Shown piece after piece: positions 32,801 to 44,066 of a DNA stretch of 64,000 nt. Every line of letters starts with the position of its first letter. The stretch's first letter is position 1. The notes beneath the pieces are model-generated. The model was not told the DNA's origin. It saw only the letters and a list, made by a program, of their open reading frames with translations, and ran no database searches. Source of the stretch: Plantago ovata. Lineage: Eukaryota; Streptophyta; Magnoliopsida; Lamiales; Plantaginaceae. Location of the stretch: contig CM051458.1 in the NCBI GenBank assembly GCA_028274465.1, positions 35,724,692-35,788,691 of the forward strand, in the 5' to 3' direction. The position numbers were made by a program, and so were the translations under genes.

Positions 32801-33945
32801 ATGGCTACCAAGAGACAATCATCTAAGAACACCAAGTCATCAAAGGCAGACAGTGCTGGAAAAAGCACTGCTCCTACTCCGGTGACTACTCCGGTGAAGA
32901 ACAAAGTGAAAATTGTGTTGAAAGACGACCGAATAACAGAAATACCCATGCTTCCTATATATCTCGACACTGCAAAGTGTGAGCAGATGATGCAATGGGG
33001 GGGATTTTCCAAAGAGAAGTATATCAGATACTTCTATGAACAAGAACTAGATGAAGAAAATCTTGAGGCGTTGAGTTACATAAATCAACAAGGCATACTT
33101 TTCTTCATCACTGCTCGCACTAAAAAAGTGAGCATGCTGGACACTATGAAATTCTACAACAACGCAGAAATCCAAACCCTTACTGATGGACAAGGAATCA
33201 CTGAAAAAGTGATTTCTACCACAGTTCAAGGAAAGCAAATCATCCTGAAATGGATTGATTTAGCTAACTTCTTTCAGATTTCAACTACTGGAACTGAAGA
33301 TGACATCACTGCCACTGATGAAGAGATAGAAGCTTTCTACAGTGATGTCACAAATGAAAGGATGAAGAAAGGAGAGATTGCTCCAATGACTTGGAATAAG
33401 TACGTAAAAAGGAAACATCTCTGCCATTCACTTGGTCTAGTAGCTCTGCTACTAATCAAAGTTCTTGACTCCCAAGTTGGAGGAATAGACCAAGTAGGCC
33501 TTAGAAGATGGCCTTTGCTGATGCATATCTATGAAAGCAAAACAGACATTAACTGGGCTAAGTACATTTTCAACAGACTTGTTGATTGTGTTACAAAGTT
33601 CAAGGTCAAGGTTGAAGTCTCACCTTCTCTTCCAGTGATGTATGGATTGAAAATATGCTACATCCTTGAACATTACAGGATTCAACTGAGAAACCCATTT
33701 CCGATTAAGAAATCAGTATGCAATGTGGGAAGAGTTTTCTACAAGCTGAATGGACCTAAGGTTGATGACAAGAAGTCAAGGAAAGCAACAACTGCAAATG
33801 TTGTTGAGACTGATAACCAGTCTAGGAATACAACAGCTGCAAATGTTGTTGAGACTGATAAGCAGTCTAGGAATACAACAGCTGCAAATGTTGCTGAAGA
33901 TTTTGGAGCCTTTGAAGTGAAATCTGGAAGTTCCATTTGCATAGT
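32801..33945 (+). pseudogene. Envelope-like ORF of the copia element, N-terminal part
   Basis: A long frame opens at ATG 32801 with a basic, Ser/Lys/Thr-rich N-terminus and runs about 380 codons. The centre has many conserved-looking Trp, Tyr and Phe positions (EQMMQWGGFSKEKYIRYFY, FFITARTKK, WIDLANFFQIS, MTWNKYVKRKHL, LLMHIYESKTDINWAKYI). This resembles the putative plant transposon protein type rather than a viral fusion protein; I see no signal peptide and no convincing membrane anchor. Three imperfect 13- to 17-residue repeats (TTAANVVETD) precede the gypsy fragment that cuts it. Its position between RNase H and the 3' LTR is the Sirevirus env-like position. Confidence 0.7.
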
Positions 33946-35054
33946 CTTAGTATTTTGGGCACCAGTCTTTCATACGATATTGGATTGGGATGAGGTTACA
34001 ACCTCCGTGTAGCTAACTCGAAGAGCTATCCAACAGTGGGTCTTACGTGCCAATCCGAGTTCGGACGCGCCCGAAATCTCTATTCGAACTTAGAGGAAAA
34101 ATTGGCAAACTTGCTGCCCGTGCCAGGCGGTCAGCCTGGTGCGTTCCGGAAGCCCAGCGATATTTTATATATAAAAGTCGAATTTTCATATCTTAGATCA
34201 TAATTTTGCAGACATAAACCCTAGAGCTTGTTTAGGGTATTTTTTCTCTTAGAACTACTTTTTCTTAGAAATTTAGAGCACCAAGGTAGAGATTCGGACA
34301 TCTTTTGATCTCACCTTGCTAGAAACTTGTGAGTTTAGCAATTCACCGGAGATTGACAACCCTCGGTGGTAATTTTGTATCTCATCTTTTTCATACTCTA
34401 TCTTTTCAATTCAATGATGTTTTCATATATGATTGCTTGTGTTGATTTAGATTTTGATATGAGTAGCTAAGTTTCTAGTTGGTGATAGTATGTAAATTCG
34501 TAGCTAGGGTTCATATTGTGCATGATTGAGTTTCTGAGTCTTTTACTTGTATAATTGTTTTAATTCGATTCTTTGATCCTACTAAGCCAATATCTTCGTA
34601 TGAAAGTGTTAGAAACACTAGGACAATTCAAGATCATCGATTCAATAATTATAATTATCAAGTACTGCTTGAACTAAGCTTGACAACCTTAGCCACATAT
34701 TAGTATATATAGGAAGCTTTCAAAATACACGTCTACCAATCTGTCTTTTGGTATTTGATAATTCGAATTACTTTTAAAGCAGTACGAGTTGCACTTTCAT
34801 GCATAATTAGAACCCGATGCTTAGAACGAGCATACTATCACCAGCTCTCATCATATATTGTTAAGTCGAGCATTGTTAAATTTGTTTTCTGAATTTATAT
34901 AGTTAGTTATTTAGGTAAAGCTAGTTAAGTCCCTAGAGATCGACACTCGAGGTCATCTTACCTCTGCACTACGTGTTTTGTGTAGCTGTGAGTTGCCCTT
35001 TGGCTAAAATAAATTTATTTGATTGTTCGAGTCTGACAATCTCGTTCATCAAAT

Positions 35055-35072
35055 TGGCGCCGCTGCCGGGGA
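35055..35072 (+). promoter_or_regulatory. Gypsy C primer binding site, tRNA-Asp type
   Basis: TGGCGCCGCTGCCGGGGA, one change from the plant tRNA-Asp 3' end, three bases after the LTR end. Confidence 0.85.
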
Positions 35073-35215
35073 CTTTAACTCCTTTTTCCTCTTTAGCTTA
35101 TTTGTATTTTCAACATTCAATTTCCAGGATAAGTGATCTTAGTTTGTCTAGTTTTTGTCAGAACTAACAGGACTGATTTTTGGTTGTGAGTTACTCCTGT
35201 CACAGATATCCAGGC

Positions 35216-35600
35216 ATGACGTCCATGAGGGTTCGCATGACGCCCCAATTTTCACAGGTTAAGAGAGGATCGGCTATATACCTGGAGGATGAGTTAACTG
35301 GGTATGAGGTGACAAGTTCCGTGGTAAGGATCATACCAAGGTTTGAGGAAGGAGTAGGGATGAATCCATTGAGTTTCATTCGATCCTATGAGGAGGAAAT
35401 AGCCCGAATTTTGACGAAGGGGTTTACAGAGGACCAAGTATGCAGGAAATTATTTTCTTTCGCCTTGGGGTATGAGCCAAGGCTTTGGATGGCAAGGTTA
35501 GCTCCAGGATCACTGAAGACTTGGGACCAAGTAGTAGAGGAGTTCTTGGCGCGATTTATGCCTTACCAAGAGACTAAGTCACCACCTGCCATTCTTCAGC
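35216..35600 (+). pseudogene. gag: Gypsy C gag, N-terminal part
   Basis: From MTSMRVRM the frame encodes a gypsy Gag core: NPLSFIRSYEEEIARIL, FALGYEPRLWMARLAPGS, TWDQVVEEFLARFMPY. The layout parallels the gypsy B gag-like ORF more than the gypsy A Gag. Beyond about 35600 the frame runs on into sequence that looks like the copia env-like ORF, so the apparent 224-codon ORF is chimeric. Confidence 0.65.
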
Positions 35601-38600
35601 AGGTAGTTAACTCAAATATAAGCAAAACTTCACTATCTGAAACTTTATCTTTAGCTAATATGATCATTTCTTTACAGACTTCTCAAGATACAAGTCAGAA
35701 GATTGCTGAAACTTCTGCACTAGAATCTACAACTCCTGTTCAACAGGTAGATGGAAATTTTGGTAACTTTACTAAAGTTAAAAACTTAGTACTTGTATCT
35801 AACAATAAGTTATTTCAGGATGAAAAAATTCAAGGATGCTGCTACAACTCCTGAAGCAATGGAAATAGTTCCCGCACAACTCAGTGTGCAACATGAGCTT
35901 GCTGAAAGTCAGCAGGTAATTCATGTTACAGTTTTAGACTCTAAAACTATCTTCCAAAACCTTCCTGACAATAACATTACTCTTATTCAGGCTCAAACGG
36001 AGAATGATGAAGTGGTTCACATCACAGAAACTCTTGAAGTTAGTTCCGAAGAACTATACTCAAACTTCAAAAGAAACACTTTGACCATCGTTGCTAAGTC
36101 TGTAAGCAACTGTCAAAGATACAGAAGGATGGACTTTTCAGATCTTCACATCCATCTTTCAAATGAAAAGAAGAGAAACTCTCTATTCAAACTCGAGATG
36201 TTTGCACACTCAATACTTCCTGATGAACTCTTATATTCTCAGCAAATGAGTTCAAATCTGATTGCAACAATCAGAGAGAATATGAAAGCTAAGTTCAAGA
36301 GTGCCTCTCCAGCTGAACAAGTTGTGATGCTCAAGGGTTCCTTTGTACCCGTGGTGGTTGATCCCCACAAAATCAATGAGGAAGAGGAAGTTACAAGTGC
36401 TGCTAAGTACAAACATCTGGAGTTGGTCATACTGACGGATGATGATGAAGAAGAAGAGGATAAAATATCGTTAAAGATACCAGTGATGATGAAGCCAAAG
36501 ATTCTAAGGACAATAAGGACGATGATGATGATAATCAAGGTCCTAGTCCGGATGCTGGCGGAGTAAAATTGGCAGTTGCTGATCATGAAAATCAAGCCAA
36601 TACTGAAAATCGGCAAGCTGAACAACCTCCCAGTCAGCAACAAGAATCTGCTCCTACTCCTGCTGAGAAAAGTACTCCAGCAACTGAACAAGTTGCTGAG
36701 ACTGAAGAAGAGTACGCCAGAAAGCATGCTGAAAGCCTAAAGGTAAAGCTAAGCTTTCTGATGCCGAGTTAGCATTACTCGAAGCTAAGGTCACTGATTC
36801 AAACCTTGGAGAAGATGAAGATGAAGATTACCAAAGAGCATTACAGAATAGTCTACAGATTCACGACAGACACCCTAAAAATCTTGATATTGCTCAATCT
36901 TCAGGAGTGAACAACAAGGAAGTCTCCTCCCTTCCACTTACTACTGGTGAAACTCAAGTTGTTGAGTCCAAAGAGTTGCCTTTAGCAACCACTCAACAAG
37001 AAGTGACTGAAGCTAAGGATTTAGGTATCAAGGGTGCTGGCCTTGATGAATCTGATGAAGAAGAAGATCTATCTAACTTCTCGGAAAATGACGAAGAAAA
37101 GTCCAAGAAAGATAAACCCAAAGTGGTAGAAATTCCTCCACCATCTCTCACTAATGATGAAGGAGGTATGGAGAGAAGTCGCTTGCTGAGAGACGATGAT
37201 CAGATCGCCACTGAAATCAAAGCTCACTCACTTACTCCCTCTTTAGTGCCATTCCCAAATATTGAAGAGTTTACTCCTAGAATAAGAGCACTAATGGTTG
37301 TTCACAAAGCATGCCAAGAAGAGGATGATGCCTTGCTTGCTCAGAGTCCACTCGACATTGGCAAAATACTGACTACGGTGCTGAGACGCACTACTACACT
37401 TACCATAGCTCAGAAAGACATAAGTCTACATCACAAAACCTATGAAGATGATGTCAGTCAGGCATTCAAGCTTGCTAAAAGCGCATTGACAAAGGCTCAG
37501 ACTACTATTAAAGAAGAATTGTCTAAGCTAACTACTGATCAGCAAGACATGATTCTTAAATACGATAGCCTAAGTACTCTTGCTGAAAACTGCAATGAAT
37601 TTTTCTCTTTACACATCAGACCGATGATTCAATCCATGTCTAAGGGGGAAGCTTCTAGAAAAAGAAAGTCTTCAAGAGACAAATCAACTACTCCCTGTGA
37701 AGCTCCATTAAAGCTTCCTGGACCGCCTCCCAAAGAACCTCTTGCTGAAAAAGAGCAAAGTTCTAAGAAAAGAGCTGAAACAGATTCTGAGAGAAGTTCA
37801 GCAAATCCTAAAAGGAGAAGAACTTCTGCTGATACTCAAGAATTCTGTCACACTGAAAGTCACCAAGGCATTAATGAAGATGATGATAATGATGATGACC
37901 AAACAATAGCTCAAGCTATAAGGGCCAAGCCTCTTTCTGCCTTAACTCCATCTGGCCAATCCAAACACTTCTCTTCTGACTCCAGATCTTCAGCAAAAGA
38001 TCATGATAATGCTAACTCAAGAAGAAGAAAGCAAAGAAAGGAAGAAAGAAGGCTAGCTAACATTTCCATTGGCACTGGCATTGATTACACTAAGACCAGC
38101 AATGAGGAAACCACTCAGAATGTGATCAGAAACATTCATGGTTGCTGGATCATAAAGCTGGAAGACCTTTTGGCGAATGACTTCTTTCCAACTGTTGTAC
38201 TGAATCAAATGTACACTTGGATTGAATTGAAAGTCACAAGAAAAGAAAGGGATCCTCCTCCCTACCCAAGGAACATTGCTGTGAAATGGATGAATATTGA
38301 AATCTTGGTAAGAAGAACTTCCATCAGCAAGAAGATAAAACAAGAGCCTGATTTAATCAAGCCGATGGATGTTGCTTACTATAGTGATCCCATAACCAAG
38401 AAGTCCAAAAATATGGCTTGATTCCTTATGAGTACTTTTATCTCACTGCCAAGGATCAAGAAGAAGACCTTCTCTGGTTAAGGAAGATTCATGCCAACAA
38501 GGAAATTTCAGACACTCAACTACTACATGCTAGCAATTGGGGCATGCACTTGTGGGTAATACACTACAAAGAGATGAATGGTGAAAACCATCATTATACT

Positions 38601-38741
38601 CCCTGCAAGAATGCAAGAATTATTCAACTCGAAGTCCGAAAGCTACTTGAAGATCACAAAAAGGACTGTGTTGAATTCACTGCTCTTGCTGAAAAGAGTG
38701 TAAAAGAGATTCTTAGAGAATCCTCTGATGGAATAGACTAG
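35601..38741 (+). pseudogene. Envelope-like ORF region of the copia element, C-terminal part
   Basis: After gypsy C the copia coding sequence resumes in pieces in different frames: about 35640-36470, 36470-36745, 36745-38415 and 38415-38738. Breaks look like single-base changes (for example in the A-run before YGLIPYEYFY near 38412). The content is Glu/Lys/Ser/Asp-rich and probably coiled coil, with basic clusters such as PKRRRTS near 37808, then a more globular C-terminal part (CWIIKLEDLLANDFF, then MYTWIELKV, ending before 38741). I do not recognise a named domain. If repaired in register it would be one protein of well over 1000 residues with the N-terminal part, unusually long for this position. 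Confidence 0.6.
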
Positions 38742-38969
38742 TCCCTTGGAAAGCTTTGTTTTGTTTGTTGATTACTTTAGTTATCTATGAACTTTCTTGT
38801 AAACTCACTGAAAGATAACTATCAGCAATGAACTTTTTTACTCTTATTGGTTTTTGATTATGCTTACTGTTTTATTATTCAAGTATGCTTGCATGAATCA
38901 ACTTATTTATTCAACATCAGGAACCTCTAAAAGGGTAACAATTAATTTAGCCATGGATTGCTAACATCA

Positions 38970-38983
38970 AAAAGGGGGAAATT
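38970..38983 (+). promoter_or_regulatory. Polypurine tract of the copia element
   Basis: The run AAAAAGGGGGAAA sits immediately before the 3' LTR start and would prime plus-strand DNA. Confidence 0.85.
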
Positions 38984-41900
38984 TGGTAGAAAACTTGTAA
39001 TTTTGATGAGCAATTAACCATGCTAAATTAAGGAAAGTCCAGTAACTAGTACTCTTAAGGTCCATAGGAATTTAGAATTTTAAGGACATTATAAAAGAGG
39101 AGCGTTTGCTGAAAGACTTAGTGTAGGTACTAGTTAGGTTCTTTCGTTTGTTGATGATGTACTTTGTTTTTACAAACGAACTATTGAAGACCTAGAACCG
39201 CTCAGAAAGTTGAAGATTCGAAGATTGAAGACTTAGAAGAATTCTGAGAAAGGTATCTACAAAGGCACATGTTGCTCAGAAGGTGAGATTTTCAGCAACA
39301 GCTTACATAAGTGAAATTTTATATGACAGAGTAGGTTGTGCTTGCTGAAACTGAGACTGATCACTTGCTGAAAACATATGTGACCTCCTTGCTGAAGAGT
39401 ACTTGCATTTTGGCTCCAACGTTCACATTTGAATTTGATCAAATGAACATTAAATGCAAAGTAGGCACGGGAAGAACATGAAGACAAGAAGACAAATGAA
39501 GGACGCTGCTGAAAGTACGAAAGCAAGATAGTGACATCTTAAGGTTCAAAGCCTTAGAATTTAAAATTCAAACGGCTCCATTGAGACACTATAAATAGAG
39601 GTCATCAGACAAAGAGTAGAAGTGTGTCAACAACGTGATCAAACTCTCACTTGTGCATTAAACACTCAAAGAGTAGAAGTGTGTCAACAACGTGATCAAA
39701 CTCTCACTTGTGCATTAAACACTCAAATCCTTCTATACTCTTTACTGCCTATTGATCCGTTCCCAAGACTTAAGCTTGAAACAAAAGCTACTTGTGAAGA
39801 AGTAGAACATTCACGACTAAGAAATTAGTTAAGTATTCTTTCTTTCGAACAAGAACAAGTCTTGACACCAGAAACAATCAAACTTGCTTACTGAAATGTA
39901 TTACAAGTTGTGTTTCTTTAGATAACTTGTTATAGCTGAAAAACTTATATTCAAGTGATCTCATCCCAAACCTCTCTAACTGATAAACACCCTTTTCAGG
40001 CGTGAAATTCAGGGGGAATTAATCAAGCATAGTGTTGCTGATTATAAGTCCCAAGTTTGGTGGAGAACAAGGTTACAGTTCTCTAGTTAGGTTGAAAACG
40101 AAGCAAGTGGGATTTGGTTTCTGAAGAATCTTTAGTGATAGGATTTGTAAGGAACCTCACATCTTATCATAGTGGATTCAGTCCTAGAAAGGATAAAGTG
40201 GATTAGTTGAGAGATTACACCACTCTCAGATACCACTATAAAAGTGTTTGTGTGATTTACTTTACCGCACTTAGTTTTCAGCAAGCTACATTTCTTGTAC
40301 ACTGACACTCTGCTCACTTGCTGAAATTAGCACTCTCTAAAAAGCACTTATTGTAAAAGACTTCCGCACTCTGTTTTTAAGTATCAACAAACTCATTACT
40401 GAAAAGTAATAAGTACTTGCTGAGAAAGTTAAGTACCAACAAACGTACTGAAAAGTAATAAGCACTTGCTGAGAAAGTTTTAAACGATGAAAAGTTTGAA
40501 AAGACTATTCACCCCCCCCCCTTCTAGTCTTTCCTTGTTGTTTAAAGGGCCAACTGATAGTGTATATGTCCTAGAGACAGTCTTTATTAAGGGCATACAA
40601 CCCTTATTAAGGGCATATATGTACTATTACACATGTCAACGTAATATAGTATATGTTTGTTTGTTTGACTATTGAATATCGCTTTCATATTTATATTACA
40701 CCAGGCATACAACATGTCATATCTCTATTCCTGTTTGTATTGATATCAAACATGTCCCCTCGGATAGATGACCGATCACACAAATAGTGGGAGTTATGTG
40801 AGTTATCATCTATCCCAAACTCTCCCTAGTCGAGGTTCATCTCGGATGTGGGGGTCTGAATGAACCAGGTGAGACTGGTATGCGTGGAGGTTATACTTGT
40901 TAGAGCAAGTGTGAGCCGATCCCACGGCCACGGAACGGATTGTTGGACAATCAAGAAACGTTCCCATAACTCCGCATAGTTGTTCGAAGGCTGATTACCG
41001 AACAATGGAAGTACCCACCGGAAACTCCCATCGATGTATACACTACACCGAAGTGTCTATGGGAAGCGGAAAGTTATCGAAGTGATGCCAATCGTCCTTT
41101 GGACTTACAGGACTTTATCATCACATTTGTTGCCCCATATCCTTGGTGGACCCGTCGATGTCAGATCTGAATAAGTAGTTGACCCAAGACACGATCCAGG
41201 ATTATGGCTACATACAAATGGGGATGATAAGTGATTCTGTGAAGGATTCATCTCTCATGTGTAGCACAGGAGAGCACTGCTCATAGTCGTTCATAGTTGT
41301 GATTGGTCAAACCGCTGGCCAGCGTATCAATATTATTATGATAGTCATAATAGATATTGGATTCACCAAGCAACTCACTGAAGACGCCCGTGGATGTATT
41401 ATTGGGATAGACACTTCATCGATCCTAGATGCATTCGAGTTAGTCAGATGAAGTGACGTTACCATCGCCGCGTTGAGCGCAACAGACTTCACAACGAAAG
41501 GGTTTGCTTTGAGAAACCTCTCAAACGTCCTCATGTATTAATATTGCAAATGGAACCGTCTAGGAATTCCATGTTGCCTAGTGTAGCACTTGCTTAATAC
41601 AATGAGGCCCTATGGGTCACACTATGTGGTGATTCAGCTTATCCGAATATCCTTGAAGATGGAATCGCAATTAATTTAGAATTAATTGTGATCGATGAAT
41701 TATAATTGTTTTGGAATTAATTATAATTATTTGTGGCTCAATTAATAATTTAGAATTATTAATTGAATTGGTTAATTGTATTTTATGTAAATACAATTAA
41801 AGATTATATTTTAGAAATATAATAGAGGTTTGATTTGAAAGGATATGTTAATTTAGAATTAATATATGCACATGGGCAAAATCTACTTGGAGTTTGAATT

Positions 41901-42685
41901 GCCTTAGAATTATAAGTGGGTCCCAAAATTGGGACCCACCTGACCCCCTTGATGTGCCGCCCAACCAGTAGTAGTATGGGGAGGAGTTCGACTCCTTCCC
42001 ATATTAGAAGTCAAGGGATAAGTTAGATTTTTCTGATTGAGTTTAATTTGATTGGGAATGAATCTAGACTTAAATTGGTTTCCTTGTGCAATAAGAATTA
42101 GATTCTTATTCCTTTATGAAGTCTAATTGATTCTTCTTTAGGCTTCTATTGACTACTATATATAGTAGACTAGTAGAGAGCTTTTGACATGGTTGATTGC
42201 AGATCATTCTGATTAACCGAATTCTTAGAGAATCATTCTTCCAGTTTTCTTAGAGAAAATAAAAGCTCTCCTCCCCTACACCTCTAGCCGCGCGCGCCAC
42301 CTTCCGACCGGAGGAAAATTGTCGCCCTATCTTCTTGGCCACATAAAGAATATCCTAGCATTCTTTCCGATAAGCTGTTCATCCGTGGATACCAAGGTTG
42401 AGGTTCAAAGAGCTGGAAACTAACTTTTATTGTCTTGCAGATAATCAAAGTATTGCAGATATCTTCGACTTCGACGAAGGAGAAGGTTCACCGAACTATT
42501 ACGAAGACTTCAATTGGCATATCGATTCAATACCTATTCTTGCTTTTGGAGTATTGTAAGTCTTCTGATTAATGTGTTTATTATATACGTTATATACATG
42601 ATCAATTAACCTGCATGTTAAGAAAAGTTTTGAAATTCCGCTGCGTACCCTAGGGGTAACTCTGACCATATTTCTTACACCAACA
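38984..42685 (+). repeat. 3' LTR of the copia element (interrupted)
   Basis: It matches 6570-8078 from its start to 40554, then is interrupted by a solo LTR with its duplication; the final A is at 42685. Compared with the 5' LTR it has a 60-bp tandem duplication (gtagaagtgtgtcaacaacg at 39615 and 39672), a longer C-run (40512-40521) and many substitutions, so the copia insertion is old relative to gypsy A and B. Confidence 0.9.
40555..42679 (+). mobile_element. Solo LTR, 2.1 kb, family L
   Basis: Ends TGATAGTG and TTCTTACA are flanked by ccaac at 40550-40554 and 42680-42684. No coding domain. The AT-rich middle has many attaatt words. A second, reverse-oriented copy of the same family is at 54628-59809. 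The parent superfamily is not certain, since no internal region is present in the window. It sits one base from the copia LTR terminus. Confidence 0.88.
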
Positions 42686-42904
42686 AATATTAATATAAAA
42701 ATATATTTTAAAATCTTTTAAACTTAATTAAGAGGAAAATAGAAGTTGGAGATGGAGTGCTCCAAACATATTCAAGAGTGGTCTTTCTTTATAGATCTCA
42801 AAAAAATAAAGTCATTGGTGATTTTTTTTTTTTTTTTGCATTCTTATTTTTCATGTCATAGTCAATTTTGTCCCGTAGAATAAAAGTTAAAAAACAAAAG
42901 AAAA

Positions 42905-44066
42905 GGGCAAATTACATTTGGTACCCCTGCTATTTTCCGCTATTACAGATTAGTCCATCTATATTTTTTATTACGTAATCCTCCCTTGCTATATAAACCT
43001 AATTACAGATTAACCCACGAATTTGACTTTCTGCGCTCTAAGGCCTGGAAATGACATTTTCGCCCCTGCCGGAATTTCTAATTCTAAAAAATGCCAAACA
43101 ACATTAAGTTTTGGTTATTACAAATTTACCCTAAATATTTTAATTTTTACAATATTAACACAAACTAATTAGAAATTAACCCATGTAATATAAATATAAT
43201 TCAAAATAGTCTACAAAATTTTCTTAAAACAAACCCCTAAAAAAATTAAATTTCAAAATCAGTCCCAAATAATTTTCTTTTTTTTCTTTTTTCTGTTTTT
43301 CTTTATTTCCTTTTTTCTATTTCTCTTTTCTTCCTTCTTTCTTTCTTTTCTCATTTTTTTTTATTTATTTTAAATCCAACTCCGGTACCGGAGTTATAAC
43401 TCCGGTACCAGAGCTGCACAGCTCCGATCGGAGCTGTGCAAAGCTCCAATCGGAGCTGTGTTAAGCTCCGATTGGAGCTTAACACAGATCCAATCGGAGC
43501 TGTCACAGCTCCGATTGGATCTGTGTTAAGCTCCAATCGGAGCTTAACACAGCTCCGATTGGAGCTTTGCATAGCTCCAATCGGAGCTGCACAGCTCCGA
43601 TCGGAGCTGTGCAAAGCTCCAATCGGAGCTTAACACAGCTCCGATTGGAGCTCAGCTCCGATCGGAGCTGCACAGCTCCGATCGGAGCTGTGCAAAGCTC
43701 CGTTTGGAGCTTAACACAGCTCCGATCGGAGCTGTGTAACTCCGGTACCGGAGTTATAACTCCGGTACCGGAGTTATAACTCCGGTACCGGAGTTGGATT
43801 TAAAAAAAAAGTAAAAATAAAAATGAGAAAAGAAAGAAAGAAGGAAGAAAAGAGAAATAGGAAAAAGGAAATAAAGAAAAACAGAAAAAAAAAAGGAAAA
43901 GTAAAAATTAAATAGTTAAGGCCCTGTTTGGATGTTAACTTTGGAGGAGAGAGAGAACGCCGGAGTCAACATCGGACGGTGACTTGGGTTTTTTTGTAAT
44001 TTTCCGCGATAGATGGACTAGGATGAAAAGTAGCTGTTTAGTGGGGGTATCAAAAGTAATTATGTC
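42905..44066. mobile_element. Foldback MULE 1
   Basis: The outer ends GGGCAAATTACATTTGGTACCCC (left) and, inverted, a sequence with AATTAC and GATACCCCC (right) share further inverted blocks such as TAGTCCATCTAT. The flanks are A-rich and similar (aaaagaaaa, aaagaaaaa), so the duplication is not decisive. Inner arms, pyrimidine-rich at 43266-43378 and purine-rich at 43796-43912, are near-perfect inverted copies. Family assignment rests on the related element at 55504, which has a clean 9-bp duplication. Confidence 0.8.
43379..43795. repeat. Array of short palindromes at the core of foldback MULE 1
   Basis: About 20 units of AGCTCCGATCGGAGCT and variants (AGCTCCAATCGGAGCT, AGCTCCGATTGGAGCT) are joined by linkers tgtgcaa, tgttaa or ttaacac. 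The outer boundary units are ACTCCGGTACCGGAGT. Each unit is itself palindromic and the array as a whole is also largely self-complementary. Repetitive open frames on both strands are a by-product. Confidence 0.92.

Larger units (their letters stand above)
33945..35600 (+). mobile_element. Gypsy C: truncated gypsy fragment (LTR end, primer site, gag start)
   Basis: This contains a 3' portion of an LTR ending CTCGTTCATCA (35051), the tRNA-Asp primer site and the first part of a gag. The LTR start and everything after mid-gag are missing, so it is not a simple insertion. Both limits are approximate because no duplication was found. In the LTR, palindrome CCAGGCGGTCAGCCTGG (34123-34139) lies upstream of TATA ttatatataaaa (34165), the same arrangement as in gypsy A and B. 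Confidence 0.7.
6570..42685 (+). mobile_element. Sirevirus-like Ty1/copia retrotransposon, nested host of many insertions
   Basis: The LTRs start TGTTAGG (6570) and end CCAACA (42685), and aatat flanks the element at 6565-6569 and 42686-42690. Order on the plus strand: 5' LTR, iMet-type primer site, gag with zinc knuckle, protease, integrase, reverse transcriptase, RNase H, a long envelope-like ORF region, polypurine tract and 3' LTR. This order, with extra coding sequence between RNase H and the 3' LTR, fits the Sirevirus lineage. After removing the nested insertions about 14 kb remain. All main ORFs carry stops, frameshifts or insertions, so the copy is dead. The intact duplication shows that the whole 36-kb block descends from one insertion. 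Confidence 0.93.

Noticed and set aside
43351..43779. Open frames on both strands encoding repeats of APIGAV and SSNRS
   Set aside because: They are by-products of the palindrome array; both strands give the same peptide because the DNA is self-complementary.
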